Below, in pieces: positions 6,358-10,757 of a stretch of DNA of 10,757 bases. Position 1 is the first letter of the stretch; each line of letters begins with the position of its first letter. The notes under the pieces are model-generated. The model searched no databases. It was not told the origin of the DNA and saw only the letters and a program-made list of their open reading frames with translations. Origin of the DNA: Thermomicrobiales bacterium (GTDB lineage: Bacteria; Chloroflexota; Chloroflexia; Thermomicrobiales; UBA6265). Where the stretch lies: contig JAUJLY010000008.1 of assembly GCA_030447145.1 (NCBI GenBank), positions 1 through 10,757 on the forward strand, read 5' to 3'. The position numbers and the translations under genes were made by a program.

Positions 6358-7065
6358 ATGAACGCTGTGGTGGTGTCGTCGAAGAGAAAAGCAAATCCCG
6401 CCCCGAGGCAGCATCCGTCGGAGTCTGTGCCGGATCCCGGCAGCAGCGATTCGTTGCTTGCCGACTACCAGCGCCAGATGACCATATGCCGGCGCTGCGT
6501 AACGGCAGGTTACCTGAAGGAAGCCAACCCGGTCTTTCACGGCTTTGCGACCCAGCGGGTAATGATCATCGGGCAGGCTCCGGGCGTTCGTGCCCACGCG
6601 ACAGGTGTGCCTTGGAGCGGCAGGTCAGGAGAAATCCTGCGTAGTTGGCTCGAGCGGGCGGGCTTTCCGCCCGAGCAGTGGCGGGAGACCTGGTACCTGA
6701 CCAGTCTCACCAAGTGCTTTCCGGGCAAGGCCACTCAGGGAAAGGGAGACCGGGCACCTTCCGGGGCGGAAATCGCGCTCTGCGCTGATCATCTTCAGAT
6801 GGAGCTTCAACTGGTCCGGCCCGAGGTGATCGTCACGCTCGGCAAGCTGGCGGCATCGCGGGTGATCCCCGGCGCCAACCGGCAGTCGCTGGCTACCTTG
6901 GTGGGAAGCCTCGCGCAGGTAGATCTACCGCATGGGAGTACGACCGTTGTCCCGCTGCCGCACCCCTCGGGTGTCTCCCGCTGGCTGAACGATCTTGCCA
7001 ACCGGGCCCGCGTCGACGAGGGGCTGGCGCTCCTCGCCAGGGAGCGGGAACGGCGAGGGCTGTAG
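6358..7065 (+). CDS. Uracil-DNA glycosylase superfamily protein, family-4-like with four cysteines
   Basis: A 235-residue protein of the UDG superfamily, which removes uracil from DNA to start base-excision repair. Motif 1 is GQAPG (72-76) in VMIIGQAPG; motif 2 is HPSGVSRWLN (202-211). Four cysteines, C44 and C47 (CRRC) and C120 and C142, are arranged as in the 4Fe-4S cluster of family-4 UDGs, and LVRPEVIVTLGKLAASRVI (152-170) is the usual strand before the second half. It differs from textbook family 4 in having Gln, not Glu, in motif 1 and HPSG rather than HPSxLL, so substrate choice and even activity are uncertain. The first about 35 residues look disordered. The start ATG 6358-6360 has a weak ribosome-binding site; a 60-codon open frame (6179-6361) overlaps it by ATGA but does not look convincingly coding. 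It converges with the thiX-like gene, with 99 bp between them. Confidence 0.88.
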   Translation: MNAVVVSSKRKANPAPRQHPSESVPDPGSSDSLLADYQRQMTICRRCVTAGYLKEANPVFHGFATQRVMIIGQAPGVRAHATGVPWSGRSGEILRSWLERAGFPPEQWRETWYLTSLTKCFPGKATQGKGDRAPSGAEIALCADHLQMELQLVRPEVIVTLGKLAASRVIPGANRQSLATLVGSLAQVDLPHGSTTVVPLPHPSGVSRWLNDLANRARVDEGLALLARERERRGL

Positions 7066-7164
7066 GCAACCTGCTTCTGCCGATGGCCCGGGCATTGAGC
7101 GAATATCGCCAATCAAGCGCTTCGCAGGGGTTGATGCGCCGCCCTCGCCACTCCCTCCCATGCA

Positions 7165-7953
7165 TCAGTTTCCGCGCGATCCGTCGCTGATGTACCGGCG
7201 CCAGGGAAGCAGGATGCGTTCGAGCAGGGTGACGGAGACGAAAAGCCCGACACCCATGAACGCGAGGATGAAGATCGCGGCAAAGACACGAGCGGTCTCG
7301 AACTGCGACGCTGCCCGCTCCATCAGGTATCCGAGGCCCTCCTTGGCCCCAACCAATTCCCCAAACACGGCGCCGATCACGCAGAAGGCGACGGCGATCC
7401 GGGCGCCGGAGAAGATCGATGGCAGGGCAGCCGGAACCTTGGCGAGACGAAAGCGCTGCCAGCGGCTCGCACCCATGCTGCGGAGCAGGGCGAGAATCTC
7501 CCGGTCACCGGATTTCAGTCCATCCACCGTATTGACGGCAAGCGGGAAGTAGGCGACCAGTGCGGTGATGAGTACTTTCGGCAGCAGGCCATACCCGAAC
7601 CAGATAAGGAAGAGTGGCGCGAGCACCACCATCGGTATGGTTTGGCTGGCTATCAGCAATGGGTACACGGCGCGCTCGATGATCCGCGAGCTGTCGATGG
7701 CGACGCCTGTTGCGATTCCCGCGGCGAGTGCCAGCACGAACCCGATCAGCACCTCGACGAGGGTTACGCGGGTGTGTTGCATCAGCAGGCTCCAGTCCTC
7801 GTAAAAGGAAGTGAAGACCGCCGACGGCGGGGGAAGCATCCAGCGTGGTGTCTCCGTCAACCGTACCGCCATCTCCCAGACTAGCCCTAGCGCGACAAGG
7901 AGGACCAGCGGCCACACCCAGCGGGTGACGGCATTGACGCGAGTGGTTTTCAT
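7165..7953 (-). CDS. thiX: ABC transporter permease for a thiamine precursor (ThiX-like)
   Basis: A 262-residue inner-membrane permease of the SsuC/TauC/ThiX type (binding-protein-dependent transport domain). About six hydrophobic segments are visible, from WVWPLVLLVALGLVWEM near the N-terminus to FAAIFILAFMGVGLFVSVTLL near the end. The cytoplasmic EAA-type loop is LLRSMGASRWQRFRLAKVPA (about 164-183), which docks on the ATPase. The open frame extends upstream to 8016, but those 21 residues derive from the repeat-bearing spacer; ATG 7951-7953 (MKTTRVNAV) fits the family better. No strong ribosome-binding site precedes it. It lies 316 bp downstream of the ATPase gene, in the same direction and under the same TPP riboswitch, which is the main ground for assigning thiamine or hydroxymethylpyrimidine-type substrates. 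By sequence alone it could equally be a sulfonate or nitrate-type permease. Confidence 0.8.
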   Translation of the reverse strand: MKTTRVNAVTRWVWPLVLLVALGLVWEMAVRLTETPRWMLPPPSAVFTSFYEDWSLLMQHTRVTLVEVLIGFVLALAAGIATGVAIDSSRIIERAVYPLLIASQTIPMVVLAPLFLIWFGYGLLPKVLITALVAYFPLAVNTVDGLKSGDREILALLRSMGASRWQRFRLAKVPAALPSIFSGARIAVAFCVIGAVFGELVGAKEGLGYLMERAASQFETARVFAAIFILAFMGVGLFVSVTLLERILLPWRRYISDGSRGN

Positions 7954-8269
7954 ATTGTGGTCACGCCGGTAAGGGTGCTCTTGAACATCAGCATCATTAC
8001 CACGTTGTCTTCCCAACGAGGCATTTCTGCTTGAAGCCAGCGCCCAAAGCTTCCGTCATTCAGAGCGCAGCGAAGAATCCTACGCGAAGCGCCGTAGCTG
8101 ACTTGGTGTTTCGCGTCGGTCTCCAAAATCGTGGCCGCCGTCCGGTCGACACCAGCTTTACCGGGGGATTCCCACGCTGCGCTCTGGACAGGCTCTTCGC
8201 CAGTGCTCAGGATAAAGAGCGCCTCTAACAAGGGAGGGAATACGACCTCTGTACGGGGCAATAGCGCTC
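7954..8269. other. Spacer between the transporter genes, largely repeat
   Basis: These 316 bp separate the ATPase and permease genes, which in this transporter class usually sit close together or flank a binding-protein gene. An open frame on the minus strand (7950-8273, 107 codons) spans it, but its translation is the repeat read through and matches no family I know. No lipoprotein signal or periplasmic binding-protein fragment is visible. The repeat described at 8061-8210 fills the middle. Confidence 0.6.
8061..8210. repeat. Interspersed repeat with inverted arms (MITE-like)
   Basis: The left arm 8061-8080 (CAGAGCGCAGCGAAGAATCC) and the right arm 8166-8186 are near-perfect reverse complements, sharing GGATTC and CGCTGCGCTCTG when read from the right arm, with one gap and two mismatches. 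About 85 bp lie between them. The right side continues with ACAGGCTCTTCGCCAGTGCTCAGGAT-type sequence. I recall this core as an abundant intergenic repeat in Chloroflexota and some other genomes; only one copy lies in this window, so its repetitive nature rests on memory. No transposase is encoded. Confidence 0.5.
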
Positions 8270-9073
8270 TCATACCGGCACCACGTCCACCTCCAGCAAC
8301 CCGAGGCCCTCCAGCAGGACCGCCCGGTGCCCCAGGAAAGCCTCGCTGGTCACCATCTGGCGGGTTCGTGGCCGGGGCAGATCGATGTGCTCGACATGCA
8401 CAACGTGTCCAGGTCGTGAGGAGAGCACGGCCACCTGATCAGCGAGGAAGATCGCCTCGTCAACATCATGGGTGACGAGGACGACTCCCTGTCGCTCCCG
8501 CTCCCACAGGGAGAGCAGCCAGGTCTGGAGGGCAACCCGGTTGAGCGCATCCAGCGCGCCGAACGGCTCGTCCAGCAACAGTAGACGCCGCTCGGTGAGG
8601 ACGGTTCGCAGAAAGGCGATGCGCTGTCGCATACCACCGGAGAGTTGGGCCGGGTAGGCGTCCTCGAAACCGCTGAGTCCGAACTCGGGGAAACGCTCCC
8701 GCGCGATCTGGCGGGCCTGCTTCTTTGGCAGGCCATGCGCTTCCAGTGCGAGACAGGCGTTGTCCAGGGCGGTGCGCCAGGGCATGAGCAGGTCACGCTG
8801 GCGCATATACGCCGCATGGCCGAGGCGTTGGGAAAGGGTAAGAACCTCTCCATCGATGATGATGTCGCCCCCTGACTGCGGATAGAGCCCGGAGACGATG
8901 TCCAGCAGCGTGCTCTTGCCGCATCCGGAGGGACCAATCAGGGCGACGAACTCGCCATCTTCCAGGGTCAGGTTGATATTGTCGAGTGCCTGGAGGATCT
9001 GGCCGTCTTCCTCGTAATGGGCCGTGATATCGCGTGCAGTGAGCAGGAGTGTCCCCGGTCGGGGAGCGTCCAT
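8270..9073 (-). CDS. thiZ: ABC transporter ATPase for a thiamine precursor (ThiZ-like)
   Basis: A 267-residue ATPase of the SsuB/TauB/ThiZ class that powers the adjacent permease. All ATPase elements are present: Walker A GPSGCGKST (47-55), Q-loop Q92 in YMRQRDLLMPW, signature LSGGMRQR (144-151), Walker B LLLLDE (164-169), D-loop GALD (172-175) and the switch His202 in VTHDVDEA. The DLLMPW stretch after the Q-loop is typical of this class. The start ATG 9071-9073 has the purine-rich site AGGAAAGG (9083-9090) nine bases upstream, and that site abuts the 3' strand of the riboswitch P1 helix. The riboswitch makes thiamine or its pyrimidine precursor the likely cargo. A ThiY-type binding protein is absent from this window and may be encoded elsewhere. 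Confidence 0.9.
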   Translation of the reverse strand: MDAPRPGTLLLTARDITAHYEEDGQILQALDNINLTLEDGEFVALIGPSGCGKSTLLDIVSGLYPQSGGDIIIDGEVLTLSQRLGHAAYMRQRDLLMPWRTALDNACLALEAHGLPKKQARQIARERFPEFGLSGFEDAYPAQLSGGMRQRIAFLRTVLTERRLLLLDEPFGALDALNRVALQTWLLSLWERERQGVVLVTHDVDEAIFLADQVAVLSSRPGHVVHVEHIDLPRPRTRQMVTSEAFLGHRAVLLEGLGLLEVDVVPV

Positions 9074-9082
9074 AGGGAGATG

Positions 9083-9090
9083 CCTTTCCT
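9083..9090 (-). promoter_or_regulatory. Ribosome-binding site of thiZ, next to riboswitch P1
   Basis: AGGAAAGG on the minus strand, nine bases before the thiZ ATG. Its first two bases are part of the P1 3' strand (CGTAG), so ligand-stabilised P1 can hinder ribosome binding. This points to translational control; no separate terminator hairpin is visible between riboswitch and gene. Confidence 0.5.
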
Positions 9091-9174
9091 ACGCCGGTAT
9101 TACCCGGATCAGGTCGAACGGTCGGTGACGGGTGCGTGGTCACCATCTCAGCCCGGCTCCCCGGGCCCCCGTAG
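9089..9174 (-). promoter_or_regulatory. TPP riboswitch (THI element)
   Basis: Read on the minus strand, the conserved parts appear in order: P1 5' strand CTACG (9174-9170), CTGAGA (9151-9146) after a GC-rich P2 arm, ACCTGAT (9114-9108), GGTAATACC (9104-9096) and P1 3' strand CGTAG (9093-9089). CTGAGA and ACCTGATCxGGxTAATACCxGCG are the hallmark bases of the thiamine-pyrophosphate-binding aptamer. It stands 15 bases before thiZ, so the transporter should be switched off when TPP is abundant. Confidence 0.95.
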
Positions 9175-9546
9175 CGATCAATTTAGCAATCGCAAGAATG
9201 AGGAAGTGAACTGTCCCCCTTCCCTGCGATCATGAATGAAGTCACCAGTGAATGACTGGAGGCCCCAAACACGTGACTCCATTGTAATCAGAAGTCGTCG
9301 CGACACGTTGAGGAAAGGAGTAACGGGCGCACAACGGATGATCTCCATGCTGCCGGGCGGGGCTGGTACGCATGCCGGTCGTGTATACTCCACGGCCGGA
9401 GGGCCCTTTGTAACCCATCGAGAACATGTGGTGGTCGAACCCTGTGCCTGTGGTACGAGGAGAGTGAGAATGCGCCCTGAATCGATGGAATCGTCGAGCG
9501 GTGTCGCATTCATGACCCGCGGGTTACACAACGGAATGGAACCACG
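9175..9546. other. Divergent intergenic region between the TPP riboswitch and drrA
   Basis: This 372-bp region must carry the promoters of both the thi genes (minus) and the exporter genes (plus). A -10-like TATACT is at 9384-9389 on the plus strand without a convincing -35. TGTAACCC (9409-9416) and its reverse complement GGGTTACA (9521-9528) form a separated pair that could be regulator half-sites. A small dyad CCAGT-gaatg-ACTGG lies at 9245-9259. An open frame (9236-9556, +) crosses the region but does not look like a protein. No RNA gene was recognised. Confidence 0.45.
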
Positions 9547-10562
9547 ATGTCAGTAAGCCAGCGTTTGATGGCGAGTACGCGATTCGTGCTGAGGGGCTGA
9601 AGAAGACATTTGGCAAGACAGAGGCGCTGGTCTGGGTCGATCTCTCGGTCCCAACCGGGACTGTCATGGGGCTGCTCGGGCCGAATGGCGCGGGCAAGAC
9701 GACCACGGTGCGCATCCTGACCACGCTGCTCCAGCCGGATGCCGGCTCGGCGGAGGTCGCGGGGATCGACATGCTCCGGCATCCGGAGCGGGTACGAGCC
9801 TCTATCGGTTTGACCGGGCAGTATGCCGCAGTCGATGAGATCCTTACCGGCCGCGAGAACCTGGTCATGTTCGGCCAGCTCTACCGCCTCTCCCGAAAGG
9901 CCGCGTTCGCTCGCGCTGATGAGCTGCTGGAGCGGTTCAAGCTCACGGACGCCGCGAATCGGTCGCTCAAGACCTATTCGGGTGGCATGCGGCGTCGCCT
10001 GGACCTTGCTGCCAGCCTGATCGTCGCGCCACCGGTGCTCTTTCTCGATGAGCCGACGACCGGGCTTGATCCCCGGAGCCGCAACGATATGTGGGCGGTG
10101 ATCGAGGACCTGGTGGCAGATGGCACGACCGTCATGTTGACCACGCAGTACCTTGAGGAAGCCGATCGCCTGGCGAACGAGATCGTAGTCGTCGACCAGG
10201 GGCGCATCATCGCCCAGGGTACTGCCGATGAGTTCAAGGTCCAGCTGGGCGGTGAGCGTCTCGCGATCAGCGTTCCGGCGGGAACCGATCTTGATCTCGC
10301 CGGGAGGGCATTGCTCTCGGCCGTTCATACCGATGACCTTTCCGAGAGCGATCTCGTCGTCGATGCCGATGCCCACCAGATGACGGTACCGTTTCCGGCC
10401 GGGTCGCGTGGCTTGGCTGAGGCGGTGCGCAAGTTGGATGCGGCAGGCCTGGAGATCACGGACTTCAGCCTGCGGCGGCCAACCCTTGATGACGTGTTCC
10501 TGACATTGACCGGACATGCAGCGGAAGACGGTGAAGATGCCGCAGAGGAGAATGCAGCATGA
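9547..10562 (+). CDS. drrA: DrrA-like ABC exporter ATPase, with a frame problem at the start
   Basis: ATPase of the daunorubicin-resistance (DrrA) type, which drives export of drugs or lipids through a DrrB-type permease. The long frame shows Walker A GPNGAGKTTT (from 9678), signature YSGGMRRRLDLAASL, Walker B VLFLDEPTTGLDP and TTQYLEEAD. The Gln in place of the usual switch His is typical of this family. The C-terminal part, ending RRPTLDDVFLTLTGHAAED, is also family-typical. The first ATG in this frame is 9666, but the family-like N-terminus (YAIRAEGLKKTFGKTEAL) is encoded from about 9576 in the same frame, with no ATG, GTG or TTG in front of it. ATG 9547, preceded by GGAATGGA, is one frame off; a single missing base between 9547 and about 9560 would join them. 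So this is a frameshift, a sequence error, or a rare ATT start (9582). The stop overlaps the next ATG by four bases. Confidence 0.85.
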
Positions 10563-10757
10563 GTGAGCAAACATTGACCCTGCCAGCGGCCCCGATGGCA
10601 CAGCCGTGTTCGACTGCGGTCGACTTCAAGCCTGTCTCGCGCGGAAAGTTAGGCGATGTTCTCATTGATTCGCTAGTCCTGGCGCATCGAAGCCTGCTGC
10701 GGGTGCCGCGACAGCTGGACTGGTTGATCGGCGTGACGGTCATGCCGCTGATGTTCC
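10559..10757 (+). CDS. drrB: DrrB-like ABC-2 type permease, N-terminus only
   Basis: Begins at ATG 10559-10561, overlapping the drrA stop as ATGA, the coupling expected for a DrrA/DrrB pair. The 66 visible residues are a polar leader (MSEQTLTLPAAPMAQPC...), then DSLVLAHRSLLRVPRQLDWL and IGVTVMPLMF, matching the entry into the first membrane helix of ABC-2 permeases (RxxLxxxRxPxxLxxxxxxPxMF). The gene runs off the right edge. Substrate unknown. Confidence 0.8.
   Translation, partial: MSEQTLTLPAAPMAQPCSTAVDFKPVSRGKLGDVLIDSLVLAHRSLLRVPRQLDWLIGVTVMPLMF

Noticed and set aside
6179..6361. A 60-codon open frame (+) overlapping the glycosylase start by ATGA
   Set aside because: The overlap is suggestive, but the start is GTG with a poorly spaced ribosome-binding site, base use at third positions is not gene-like, and the product matches nothing I know.
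7950..8273. A 107-codon frame (-) between thiZ and thiX as a lost binding protein
   Set aside because: Its translation follows the repeat sequence; there is no signal peptide or binding-protein motif.
9510..10601. A 363-codon frame (-) opposite drrA
   Set aside because: It is the antisense shadow of a clear ABC ATPase gene with full motifs.

Overview
The window is about 10.8 kb of GC-rich bacterial chromosome. It holds nine or ten ordinary protein genes, one broken gene, a TPP riboswitch and one interspersed repeat. The gene families (tandem GNAT acetyltransferase, DrrA/DrrB exporter, DUF4188 protein, family-4-like uracil-DNA glycosylase) and the repeat (dyad arms with the core GCTGCGCTCTG) suggest a Chloroflexota member, possibly Thermomicrobia, or an actinobacterium-like lineage. 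That placement is inference from family flavour; there is no rRNA or marker gene to settle it. There are no CRISPR arrays, tRNAs, rRNAs or intact transposases that I can see.

Layout, left to right: (1) the C-terminus of a redoxin/TPR-type protein (+) runs in from the left edge; (2) a two-domain GNAT acetyltransferase (-); (3) an MFS drug/siderophore-type exporter (-); (4) a 665-bp stretch with no convincing gene (2846-3510); (5) a stand-alone NAD(P)HX epimerase, nnrE (-); (6) divergent from it, a TetR-family regulator (+), then a wrecked 4-TM membrane-protein gene (+) whose end overlaps by ATGA the start of a DUF4188 protein (+); (7) a uracil-DNA glycosylase-like Fe-S protein (+); (8) on the minus strand, a TPP riboswitch, an ABC ATPase and an ABC permease (thiZ-thiX-like), with an interspersed repeat between the two genes; (9) on the plus strand, diverging from the riboswitch, a DrrA-like ATPase with a damaged or unusual start, coupled by ATGA to a DrrB-like permease that leaves the right edge.

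Two units stand out. In the TetR unit, one palindrome covers the -10 of a good promoter in front of tetR. A second, similar palindrome (shared AGTG...CACT half-sites) lies just before the membrane protein/DUF4188 pair. This looks like a self-regulated circuit, but the membrane gene now carries a 1-base loss in a G-run and an in-frame TAG. In the thiamine unit, the riboswitch identifies the transporter as an importer of thiamine or its pyrimidine precursor, yet no substrate-binding protein (ThiY-like) is present; a repeat occupies the space between the transporter genes.

Two reading-frame lesions in 10 kb, each explained by one missing base (near 5242-5246 and 9547-9560), leave open either real gene decay or draft-sequence error. 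I see no clearly new defence or mobile system here.
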